DNA of 6,070 bases from an uncultured Lachnospiraceae bacterium (GTDB lineage Bacteria; Bacillota; Clostridia; Lachnospirales; Lachnospiraceae). Positions 1-6,070 of this stretch are shown piece after piece. The DNA lies in the NCBI GenBank assembly GCA_947178465.1, contig CAMWYL010000211.1:1-6070 (forward strand), given 5' to 3'. Within the stretch, counting starts at the first letter, position 1; the number at the start of each line of letters is the position of its first letter. The translations under genes were made by a program, and so were the position numbers. The notes below the pieces were generated by a model that was not told the origin of the DNA, did no database searches, and worked only from the letters and a program-made list of their open reading frames with translations.

Positions 1-20
1 ACAAATGGGACCTTATCAAA

Positions 21-1313
21 CTATAAAGCTTCTATATAGTAAAGGATATCATCAAGCACGGAATCCCTTGAAGAATTTCCGGTTGTATCCATTACAGCCT
101 TGACCTGCTCCGAAAAATATAGGATAATCTCATATAGATAGCAACAGTGCTCTATATGGTCAATAATTGCGGAGTTTGACGGAAAAGAGATTCGGGAATT
201 ATTGTATACAATGTTGATGTTTTCTTTCATTTGTAAAAACAGATCCGTCAAAAAAAGCTTTACCTGTGCAATGGAGTCAGCCGTGTTGTACAGATACTGC
301 TCCAATGAAAAGAGGGTGGAGGCTACCTGTTTGCGGTTTGCAGTCTGCAGATAATTGACAAGCGCGTCACAGTATTCGTGAAGCTTGTCATCGCTAATCG
401 TATGCTTGTCCGTCAGAACGGCAGGCAGCTCCTGCCAGCCCAGCGTATGCTGTCCCTGAATACAGAAGAAGCGCCGCCGAATCAGGGTACAGGCTTCCTC
501 GTAGGACAGATATATTTCGTCAGGCTGATATACCGGACGGCCATAGGCAAGAAAAATCGTGTCCATTGGGCTGCCTGCCTGTGGAGTGTTCTTTTCATAA
601 TGGGAAAGGAATTCTTCAAAGCGGCGCAGCGCAAAGCTTCCCTTTAACAGAATGACGTTTTTATGCTCTTCCTCGAAGGATTCAAAGGTGTGGTTGCCGC
701 TGTTGGTGATATTCAGAAGCTCGGCAAAGCTGTAGCTTTTATCCTCGGGGAGATGTCCGAATTTCTCATAGATCACGACCTGCCAGACATCGGCAGTAAG
801 CTCCATGCCCTGTAGGTCGTCAAGCGGATAGCCGTTGGCGGAATCACCGGTCTTCCAAGTGCCGGTCACAAGCTCGTGGAGGATGGCGTTCTTTGCCTTG
901 GTGCGGTAGCGCGCGATATGATTTGACGCCTCCTGTGCTTCCTTGAGGTTGCGTTTGATGGCATGAATGGCCTCCAGCAGCTCGTCCTCTTCAATGGGTT
1001 TTGTGAGGTAGAATTCCACCCCGTATTTGATGGCAGCCTGCGCATAAGAGAAATCGGAGTAGCCGCTGAGAATGATAAATTTTCCCTGAAAGCCCTGTTC
1101 GCGGGCGATGCGGATAATATCAATGCCGGTGAGCTTCGGCATACGGATGTCCAGAAGCACAAGACTTGGTGTATTCTGTAAGATACCGGAAAGCGCCTCC
1201 TCGCCATTGCCGGCTTCGCCACAGATTGTGAAGCCGAGCTGTTCCCAATCGAGGATGCATTTTAGTCCTTCGCGGATATTTTTCTCATCATCTGCAATAA
1301 ATAGTGTTTCCAT
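21..1313 (-). CDS. YesN-type response regulator lacking its AraC-type DNA-binding domain (possible pseudogene)
   Basis: This 430-residue protein is the cytoplasmic receiver half of a two-component system of the kind that controls sugar uptake in Firmicutes. Residues 1-120 form a complete receiver domain: acidic pair D8-D9, phosphoacceptor D55 in LLDIRMP, S83 in ILSGYSDF, and K105 in LTKPI. Residues 125-415 are the poorly conserved YesN linker, including a helical stretch after the receiver. Family members usually run on to about 500-540 residues with a C-terminal AraC helix-turn-helix. Here the protein ends at DDILYYIEAL, which resembles the first helix of that domain, at a TAG codon. Reading past the TAG gives FDKVPF before the window ends. 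The start is the ATG at 1311-1313, which has GGGAGG seven bases upstream; an in-frame TTG five codons earlier overlaps that site and is unlikely. It diverges from the transporter lipoprotein gene and has its own strong promoter. The receiver call is firm; whether the gene is functional is open. Confidence 0.9.
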   Translation of the reverse strand: METLFIADDEKNIREGLKCILDWEQLGFTICGEAGNGEEALSGILQNTPSLVLLDIRMPKLTGIDIIRIAREQGFQGKFIILSGYSDFSYAQAAIKYGVEFYLTKPIEEDELLEAIHAIKRNLKEAQEASNHIARYRTKAKNAILHELVTGTWKTGDSANGYPLDDLQGMELTADVWQVVIYEKFGHLPEDKSYSFAELLNITNSGNHTFESFEEEHKNVILLKGSFALRRFEEFLSHYEKNTPQAGSPMDTIFLAYGRPVYQPDEIYLSYEEACTLIRRRFFCIQGQHTLGWQELPAVLTDKHTISDDKLHEYCDALVNYLQTANRKQVASTLFSLEQYLYNTADSIAQVKLFLTDLFLQMKENINIVYNNSRISFPSNSAIIDHIEHCCYLYEIILYFSEQVKAVMDTTGNSSRDSVLDDILYYIEAL

Positions 1314-1320
1314 TTGGAAG

Positions 1321-1326
1321 CCTCCC
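1321..1326 (-). promoter_or_regulatory. Ribosome binding site of the response regulator gene
   Basis: On the minus strand GGGAGG stands seven bases before the ATG at 1311-1313. It fixes that ATG as the start, since a longer in-frame reading from a TTG at 1326-1328 would begin inside the site itself. Confidence 0.85.
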
Positions 1327-1344
1327 AAAAGAATGAATCGTGTG

Positions 1345-1355
1345 TAAGATTCTTA
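1345..1355. promoter_or_regulatory. Small palindrome at the predicted start of the response regulator transcript
   Basis: TAAGA and TCTTA flank a single central base, giving an 11-base perfect palindrome just downstream of the -10 box of the minus-strand promoter. It covers the expected transcription start, a place where an operator would block initiation. Such a short AT-rich palindrome can arise by chance, and no known operator motif is recognised. Confidence 0.25.
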
Positions 1356-1360
1356 GTTTC

Positions 1361-1389
1361 AGTATAGGCGAACAAAAAAAGATTGTCAA
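1361..1389 (-). promoter_or_regulatory. Sigma-A promoter of the response regulator gene
   Basis: Read on the minus strand, TTGACA (1384-1389) and TATACT (1361-1366) are separated by exactly 17 bases that include a run of seven T. The -35 box is a perfect consensus match and the -10 box has one mismatch to TATAAT, so this should be a strong housekeeping-type promoter. Transcription would start near 1354, leaving a leader of about 40 bases before the ATG. The promoter lies wholly inside the upstream region of the divergent lipoprotein gene. No start-site data are available, so activity is inferred from sequence alone. Confidence 0.8.
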
Positions 1390-1408
1390 ACCGAAAAACA
1401 GGGTGAAT

Positions 1409-1414
1409 GAGGTG
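1409..1414 (+). promoter_or_regulatory. Ribosome binding site of the lipoprotein gene
   Basis: GAGGTG stands six bases before the ATG at 1421. It supports that start over an upstream in-frame GTG at 1340. The GTG start would add 27 residues ahead of the signal peptide and would bury the lipoprotein signal. Confidence 0.75.
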
Positions 1415-1420
1415 ACGTTG

Positions 1421-3148
1421 ATGAAGAATAAAAAGAGAGTTATCAGTATCATTTTAGCCTGCATTCTGGCAATATCCGGCTGTGCGTCCATGACGGAAAA
1501 AGCGGATTATCTGACGCAGCTCAATGAGAATGAATGTCCCTATGAGGAGTTTATTGTAGTGGATGTGTATGATGATTTCGCGAATTACCAAGGGATACAG
1601 GGCGGATGGTTTGGTGAGGTCGTTGAGAAAAAATTCAACATGCAGTTGAATATTATCGCGCCGAATGTGGCGGGAGGGCATGAGACTCTTTTTGAGATGC
1701 GGGCGACTGCGGGCAATGTAGGGGATCTGATTATCTTCCGGTCCGAGAACGGTGTCCTGAATGATTTGGTGAACGCGGGGCTTGTCTATAATATGGAGGA
1801 GGCGCTTCAGGACAGTGCCATTATGAGATATCGGGACGCAATCGAGAATCTGAATAAGGATGTTCCCAAGCCTGGAATTTATGCGATTCCTTCCGAGATT
1901 TCGACTGATTCCCGGGATACGCCCAGTGAGGCGTTAGAGCCGGGCTATGGCCCGTATATCCGCTGGGATCTGTACAGGGAGCTGGGGTATCCGAGGCTTG
2001 AGACGCTTGAGGACCTGCTGCCTGTGCTGAAGGAAATGCAGAAGCTGATGCCTGTCACAGAGGAAGGGCAGAAAACCTACGGATTCTCGTTTTTCAAGGA
2101 ATGGGACGACAATATGATGAATGCGGTGAAGCAGCCTTGTTGCTTTTATGGCTACGACGAATGTGGCTTTATTCTTGCCAAGGCGGACGGAAGTGATTAC
2201 CAAAGTATTGTGGATGAGGATTCCCTGTATATGAGGATGCTGAAGTTTTATTTCGAGGCGAATCAGCTTGGACTTGTCGATCCGGAATCAATCAGTCAGA
2301 ATTATGACAGCTGTTTTCGGAAATACAGTCAGGGACGCATCCTGCTTTCCCCGTGGCCATGGCTTGGACAGTCGGCCTACAACACGACGGAGAATACGGA
2401 GGAGGGAAAGGGCTATATGTTCGCTCCGGTGGAGGATATGCAGGTCTATTCCTATGGCTGTAATCCGGATGGAAGGCAGAAGAGCGTAATCGCTATTGGT
2501 GCGCAGGCCAAGGACCCGCAACGGTTGGTTGATTTTATCACTTGGCTGTATTCGCCGGAGGGAATCAGTTTAAACAGCGCCGGAACGGGCGCCGCGGCGG
2601 GACCGGAGGGGCTTACATGGGAGCTGCGGGAGAATGAGCCGTATCTTACGGATTTCGGTATCGACGCGCTGCTGAACGGCGGTGCGGTGGAGATGCCGGA
2701 GGAATACGGCGGCGGAAGCTGGAAGAACGGCATTTCGGAGCTGAACTATAAATCGGTAGCGCAGCGGGAAAAGGATGACAGGGGAAATTATTATTACTAT
2801 ATTCTATGGGACAGTGTGATTCAAAAGGACCACTCCCAATTGGCAGAGGATTGGCGTCGCGTGATGGGGGCAGAGACTACGATGGAATATCTGCAAAAGA
2901 ACGGGATGCTTCTGGTGGCGTCGGGAAGCTCTTATGTGCAGCCGACGGAGACATTGGAGCAGACCACAATACGGAATCAATGCAGGAGCGTTATCCAGCG
3001 TTATTCCTGGGATATGGTTTTTGCTGAGGATGAGGCGGAATTCTACCGGTTGTTCCATGAGATGCAGGAGACGGTGGAGAGCTATGGCTATGATAAGATC
3101 CTTGAGGCGGATATGATGAACGCAAGGGCAATATACGAAGAGGAGTAA
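1421..3148 (+). CDS. Extracellular solute-binding lipoprotein of an ABC sugar transporter (LplA-like)
   Basis: This 575-residue protein is predicted to be a lipid-anchored receptor on the outer face of the membrane that hands an oligosaccharide to an ABC permease. The signal peptide has a basic start (KNKKR), a hydrophobic core at about 7-19, and lipobox ISGC with the lipid-modified cysteine at C21. The mature part follows the family 1 solute-binding pattern: a first lobe with GDLIIFRSENG at 101-111, the hinge-side stretch IRWDLYRELGYP at 180-191 followed by TLEDLLPVLKEM, a ligand-region stretch SPWPWLGQS at 310-318, and DFITWLYSPEG at 371-381, typical of sugar-binding members. Its length fits the large LplA group (about 500-580) rather than the common 420-residue form. 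It has no permease genes beside it on this strand. The galactosidase gene follows after 29 bases without a terminator, so a beta-galactoside ligand is a reasonable inference, not shown by sequence. Six cysteines besides C21 and the signal-peptide C14 (240, 241, 248, 298, 347, 521) are unusual for a Gram-positive surface protein. Confidence 0.9.
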   Translation: MKNKKRVISIILACILAISGCASMTEKADYLTQLNENECPYEEFIVVDVYDDFANYQGIQGGWFGEVVEKKFNMQLNIIAPNVAGGHETLFEMRATAGNVGDLIIFRSENGVLNDLVNAGLVYNMEEALQDSAIMRYRDAIENLNKDVPKPGIYAIPSEISTDSRDTPSEALEPGYGPYIRWDLYRELGYPRLETLEDLLPVLKEMQKLMPVTEEGQKTYGFSFFKEWDDNMMNAVKQPCCFYGYDECGFILAKADGSDYQSIVDEDSLYMRMLKFYFEANQLGLVDPESISQNYDSCFRKYSQGRILLSPWPWLGQSAYNTTENTEEGKGYMFAPVEDMQVYSYGCNPDGRQKSVIAIGAQAKDPQRLVDFITWLYSPEGISLNSAGTGAAAGPEGLTWELRENEPYLTDFGIDALLNGGAVEMPEEYGGGSWKNGISELNYKSVAQREKDDRGNYYYYILWDSVIQKDHSQLAEDWRRVMGAETTMEYLQKNGMLLVASGSSYVQPTETLEQTTIRNQCRSVIQRYSWDMVFAEDEAEFYRLFHEMQETVESYGYDKILEADMMNARAIYEEE

Positions 3149-3160
3149 AATATTCTCAAA

Positions 3161-3166
3161 AGGAGG
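3161..3166 (+). promoter_or_regulatory. Ribosome binding site of the galactosidase gene
   Basis: AGGAGG lies in the 29-base gap after the lipoprotein stop codon, eleven bases before the ATG at 3178. The match is perfect, though the spacing is slightly long. The gap contains no hairpin and no promoter-like boxes, consistent with co-transcription. Confidence 0.85.
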
Positions 3167-3177
3167 ATTAAAATAAA

Positions 3178-5187
3178 ATGCAGAAATTAAACAAGATCGT
3201 TTACGGCGGCGACTATAATCCGGAGCAGTGGAGTGAGGAGGTATGGGAGGAGGATATGCGCCTGTTAAAGCAGGCACATATCGACATTGTGACCTTGAAC
3301 GTCTTTAACTGGGCGATGCTGCAAAAGGATGATGAGGTCTATGACTTTTCCAAGCTTGACAAGATTATGGAGATGGTGCATGCAAACGGTTTCAAGGTAT
3401 GTATGGCAACCTCGACAGCGGCACATCCGGCGTGGATGGCAAGGAAACATCCCGACATCCTGAGAACGGAGCACAACGGAATGAAGCGCAAGTTCGGAGG
3501 CCGCCACAACTCCTGTCCGAACAGTCCGACCTATCGAAAGTATTCGACGCTCCTTGCATCCAAGCTCGCGCAGCGGTACAAGGATTATGACAACATTGTC
3601 GCATGGCATGTCGCGAATGAGTATGGCGGGCAGTGCTATTGCGAAAACTGCGAGAAACAGTTTCGAGTGTGGCTTAAGGAGAAATATCAGACGATAGAGG
3701 AACTTAACCGTGTGTGGAATCTGGCGTTTTGGAGCCACACCATGTACGACTGGGAGGATGTGGTGGTGCCGGACCTTCGGTCGGAGGAATGGTTTTGGGA
3801 TTACACACGGACAAATTTCCAGGGCATTTCCCTTGATTACAGGCGCTTCCAGTCGGACAGTATGCTTGCGTGCTATAAGGCGGAGCGAGACGCGATTAAG
3901 CAGGTGATTCCAAATGTGCCTATCACAACGAATCTGATGGGATTTTTTAAAGATTTGGATTATCAGAAATGGGCGAGGGAGATGGACTTTGTGAGCTGGG
4001 ACAACTATCCCAGACATGACGCGTATCCCGCGCAGATTGCAATGTCGCATGATTTGATGCGCGGCTTGAAGCAGGGCGCGCCTTTCTGGCTGATGGAACA
4101 GACTCCGGGAGTGAGCAACTGGCATCCGTATTGCGCCTTGAAACGCCCGGGCGTGCTGCGTCTTTGGAGCTATCAGGCAGTGGCGCACGGTTCCGATACG
4201 GTTATGTTTTTCCAGATGCGGCGCAGCATCGGTGCGTGCGAAAAGTATCACAGCGCGATAATTGACCATGTAGGTCACGAAAATACGAGAGTATTCCGGG
4301 AAGCGGCTGTGCTTGGGGAAGAACTGGAACGAATCGGCGCCCGGACACTCGGCGCGCGGACGGATGCGAGGGTTGCACTGGTATTTGATTGGGATAACTG
4401 GTGGTCTGCCGAGTATTCCGCAGGGCCAAGCTGTCTGATAAATTATCACGGAGAGGCGACAAAATATTACAGAGCCTTGAGTGAGGCAAATGTGGCGGTG
4501 GATATTATCAGCGTGGAGGACGATCTGTCAAAATATAAGCTTGTCATTGCGCCGATGCTCTACATGTGCAAGGACGGCTTTGACGGGAAGGTACGGGATT
4601 ATGTGCGAAACGGCGGTGCTTTCCTGACAACATATTTCAGCGGCTATGTAGAGAACCATGATCTTGTGGTGACGGGCGGATATCCGGCGAGGCTTCGTGA
4701 CATTCTCGGTATATGGGTGGAAGAGTCGGATGCGATTATCGAGGGCAGCAGCAACCGGTTTACCTATGCGGGAGAGCAGTATCCGGCGGATATTCTCTGC
4801 GATTTGCTGCATTTAGAGGGCGCGCAGTCGTTAGCCTCCTACGAGGAGGATTTCTATAAGGGAATGCCGGTGCTTACAGAGAACAGCTTCGGAAATGGTA
4901 AGGCGTTTTACGTGGCAGCCGGCTCCAACCGTGAATTTTATGCGAAATATCTGTCCGACCTTTGTGACAGACTCGGGATTTTACCGGTGTTAAAGGCGCC
5001 TGCGGGCATCGAGGCGACTGTTCGCAAGAACGAAAACGGAAGCTTCCTGTTTGTCCTGAATCACAATGATACGGATACGGAGGTCGTACTCCCTGATGGT
5101 GGAACGGACCTCATTACGGGGCGCAGCTATCCGGCAGGAGAGACCGTTGTGCTGGCATCAAAGGATGTATTGATTTTAGAGGGGTAA
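3178..5187 (+). CDS. Beta-galactosidase, glycoside hydrolase family 42
   Basis: This 669-residue enzyme hydrolyses terminal, non-reducing beta-D-galactose from oligosaccharides, retaining the anomeric configuration. Residues 1-390 are the TIM barrel, opening with the family signature YGGDYNPEQW (9-18). The predicted acid/base is E148 in WHVANEYG and the nucleophile is E307 in WLMEQTPG. C113, C153, C155 and C158 match the metal-binding cysteine cluster known from Thermus-type GH42 enzymes. Residues 395-600 fit the amidotransferase-like trimerisation domain and about 605-669 the small C-terminal beta domain; length and order are normal for the family. There is no signal peptide, so it should act in the cytoplasm on imported sugar, which fits the lipoprotein gene directly upstream. 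GH42 enzymes from gut bacteria usually prefer short galacto-oligosaccharides to lactose, and a few act on alpha-L-arabinopyranosides, so the exact substrate is open. All catalytic residues are present. Confidence 0.97.
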   Translation: MQKLNKIVYGGDYNPEQWSEEVWEEDMRLLKQAHIDIVTLNVFNWAMLQKDDEVYDFSKLDKIMEMVHANGFKVCMATSTAAHPAWMARKHPDILRTEHNGMKRKFGGRHNSCPNSPTYRKYSTLLASKLAQRYKDYDNIVAWHVANEYGGQCYCENCEKQFRVWLKEKYQTIEELNRVWNLAFWSHTMYDWEDVVVPDLRSEEWFWDYTRTNFQGISLDYRRFQSDSMLACYKAERDAIKQVIPNVPITTNLMGFFKDLDYQKWAREMDFVSWDNYPRHDAYPAQIAMSHDLMRGLKQGAPFWLMEQTPGVSNWHPYCALKRPGVLRLWSYQAVAHGSDTVMFFQMRRSIGACEKYHSAIIDHVGHENTRVFREAAVLGEELERIGARTLGARTDARVALVFDWDNWWSAEYSAGPSCLINYHGEATKYYRALSEANVAVDIISVEDDLSKYKLVIAPMLYMCKDGFDGKVRDYVRNGGAFLTTYFSGYVENHDLVVTGGYPARLRDILGIWVEESDAIIEGSSNRFTYAGEQYPADILCDLLHLEGAQSLASYEEDFYKGMPVLTENSFGNGKAFYVAAGSNREFYAKYLSDLCDRLGILPVLKAPAGIEATVRKNENGSFLFVLNHNDTDTEVVLPDGGTDLITGRSYPAGETVVLASKDVLILEG

Positions 5188-5244
5188 TTTTAGGTATTTT
5201 GCGCAGAATAGATATACGACAGTGGACCGGAAAGGAGGATTTGT
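5188..5244 (+). other. Gap between the galactosidase and phosphotransferase genes
   Basis: These 57 bases hold the ribosome binding site of the next gene at their right end. No hairpin followed by a T run is seen, so transcription from the galactosidase may continue into the phosphotransferase. A TATACG at 5213-5218 could be a weak -10 box, but no acceptable -35 box lies at the right distance. Confidence 0.5.
5231..5238 (+). promoter_or_regulatory. Ribosome binding site of the phosphotransferase gene
   Basis: AAAGGAGG stands six bases before the ATG at 5245. It is a near-perfect match to the 16S rRNA tail and sets the start of the open reading frame that runs off the right edge. Confidence 0.9.
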
Positions 5245-6070
5245 ATGTTAGAGAAGATTGATTTGACAAAGGCGCTTGAAAAGAAGGAATACAAAAAGCA
5301 GATGGCGAAGCTTGAGTCGCAGCTTGCCCTTTTGCAGCGGCAGCTGAAGGATAAGGGCGTTCCGGTGATGATCATATTTGAGGGATTTGGCGCAGCCGGA
5401 AAGGGTACGCAGATTAATCGGCTGATACAGGCGCTTGACCCCAGGGGCTTTACGGTCTATTCGACGGACGCCGAGACGACGGAGGAGGCAATGCATCCTT
5501 TTCTGTGGAGGTTCTGGACAAAGACGCCGGAGAAAGGGCGGATTGCCATCTTTGACAGAAGCTGGTACAGAAAACTTCTGGTGGAGCGCTATGAGGGAAA
5601 GACGACAAAGAAAGAGCTTCCTACGGTTCTGGAGGATATAACCGGTTTTGAGCGGCAGTTGACGGACGGTGGGACGCTGCTGATAAAATTCTTCCTGGAT
5701 ATTTCCGAGAAGGAGCAGAAAAAGCGTTTTCAAAAGCTTGCGGATAAGAAAGCGACAAGCTGGCGTGTCACGGATAAGGATATTGACAGGAACAGGCATT
5801 TTGAGGAGTACCAACAGCTTGCGGATGAGATGTTGACCAAGACAGACAATGAGTATGCACCGTGGACGATTATCGAGGCGGAGGATGAGCGGTTTGCCAC
5901 GGTGAAGATTTTATCAACGGTAACAGCGGTTTTTGCGGAGCGTTACAAGCAGGAATGCACGCCGCAGGTTAAGGAGATTGACGGGAAATTTGACAATACG
6001 GATTATGGCGACAGCGTGCTGAAGAAGGTGGATTTGTCCAAGAAGCTGGAGAAGGAGGCATATGAAAAGA
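5245..6070 (+). CDS. pap: Polyphosphate:AMP phosphotransferase, PPK2 family, two-domain type (3' end cut by window)
   Basis: The visible 275 residues belong to the polyphosphate kinase 2 family, cytoplasmic P-loop enzymes that transfer phosphate between polyphosphate and nucleotides. Residues 1-38 are a charged helical lead-in, MIIFEGFGAAGKGTQ (42-56) holds the Walker A loop, the lid-side stretch is about 65-95, and IAIFDRSWYRKLLVERYEG (100-118) is the Walker B region. Residues 145-210 carry the family's LIKFFLDISEKEQKKRF and SWRVTDKD stretches, followed by WTIIEAEDERFA. At residue 259 the sequence starts again: LKKVDLSKKLEKEAYEK mirrors LEKIDLTKALEKKEYKK at 2-18 with 10 of 17 identities. That implies a second PPK2 domain beyond the window and a full length near 500 residues, the class that phosphorylates AMP to ADP. 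The conserved aspartate of the usual GxDAAGKG loop is glycine here (G49), so the N-terminal domain may be weak or regulatory. No functional link to galactoside use is evident. Confidence 0.9.
   Translation, partial: MLEKIDLTKALEKKEYKKQMAKLESQLALLQRQLKDKGVPVMIIFEGFGAAGKGTQINRLIQALDPRGFTVYSTDAETTEEAMHPFLWRFWTKTPEKGRIAIFDRSWYRKLLVERYEGKTTKKELPTVLEDITGFERQLTDGGTLLIKFFLDISEKEQKKRFQKLADKKATSWRVTDKDIDRNRHFEEYQQLADEMLTKTDNEYAPWTIIEAEDERFATVKILSTVTAVFAERYKQECTPQVKEIDGKFDNTDYGDSVLKKVDLSKKLEKEAYEK
5248..5298 (+). repeat. Internal domain duplication, first copy
   Basis: These codons encode residues 2-18 of the phosphotransferase, LEKIDLTKALEKKEYKK. The stretch matches a second copy 771 bases downstream in protein sequence, with clearly diverged DNA. 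It marks the start of the first PPK2 domain and reflects an old gene-internal duplication rather than a recent repeat. Confidence 0.7.
6019..6069 (+). repeat. Internal domain duplication, second copy
   Basis: These codons encode residues 259-275 of the phosphotransferase, LKKVDLSKKLEKEAYEK, the start of the presumed second PPK2 domain. Ten of 17 positions equal the first copy, and most others are conservative or charge changes. The window ends one base later. Confidence 0.7.

Noticed and set aside
1363..1368. TATAGG as a plus-strand -10 box for the lipoprotein gene
   Set aside because: It is mostly the mirror of the minus-strand TATACT, and the sequence 17 bases upstream (GTGTGT) does not resemble a -35 box.
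1340..1420. Upstream GTG start adding 27 residues to the lipoprotein
   Set aside because: No ribosome binding site precedes it, and it would place charged residues ahead of the signal peptide. The ATG at 1421 has GAGGTG at good spacing and yields a normal lipoprotein signal.
2776..2807. Low-complexity AT-rich stretch encoding four consecutive tyrosines in the lipoprotein
   Set aside because: It is a short in-frame run within a conserved-looking region of the protein, with no sign of repeat expansion or a frameshift.
2804..3277. Minus-strand open frame spanning the lipoprotein-galactosidase junction
   Set aside because: It overlaps two well-supported plus-strand genes and has no recognisable domain. 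The junction is explained by the stop codon and the ribosome binding site of the galactosidase gene.
3265..4449. Long open frame of 394 codons on the minus strand inside the galactosidase gene
   Set aside because: It lies fully antisense to a well-supported GH42 enzyme with all catalytic residues. Its translation is rich in His, Arg, Cys and Pro with no recognisable domain, as expected for a shadow frame of a GC-moderate gene.
5248..5814. Open frame of 188 codons antisense to the phosphotransferase gene
   Set aside because: The plus strand encodes a clear P-loop PPK2 protein with a strong ribosome binding site. The antisense product is Leu- and Arg-rich with no domain and no convincing start signal.

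Overview
The window looks like a chromosomal segment of a Gram-positive member of the Clostridia, most likely Lachnospiraceae. This is an inference. It rests on strong AGGAGG-type ribosome binding sites, a lipoprotein of the large LplA-like sugar-binding type, a YesN-like response regulator, and moderate GC content with many GAG, GCG and CGG codons. No phage, insertion sequence, CRISPR array, tRNA or rRNA was seen. Coding density is about 97 percent, and the longest gap between genes is 107 bases.

Layout: (1) On the minus strand, 21-1313, a YesN-type response regulator has an intact receiver domain and linker but stops where its AraC-type DNA-binding domain should begin. It is preceded by a perfect-spaced sigma-A promoter (TTGACA, 17 bases, TATACT). 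(2) Diverging from it on the plus strand are a lipoprotein solute-binding component of an ABC sugar transporter (1421-3148) and, 29 bases later, a family GH42 beta-galactosidase (3178-5187). (3) After 57 bases comes a polyphosphate kinase 2 family gene (5245 to the right edge). It is cut by the window and is probably the two-domain polyphosphate:AMP phosphotransferase.

Working model: the lipoprotein captures an oligosaccharide containing a beta-galactoside, a permease not in this window imports it, and the cytoplasmic GH42 enzyme removes the terminal galactose. A regulator of this type normally works with a membrane histidine kinase to switch on such a sugar operon; neither the kinase nor the permeases are present here. 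The phosphotransferase is probably a functionally unrelated neighbour, though no terminator separates it from the galactosidase.

I found no new multi-gene system. The points most worth a second look are the missing output domain of the regulator, the architecture of the divergent promoter region, and the altered Walker A motif in the N-terminal domain of the phosphotransferase.
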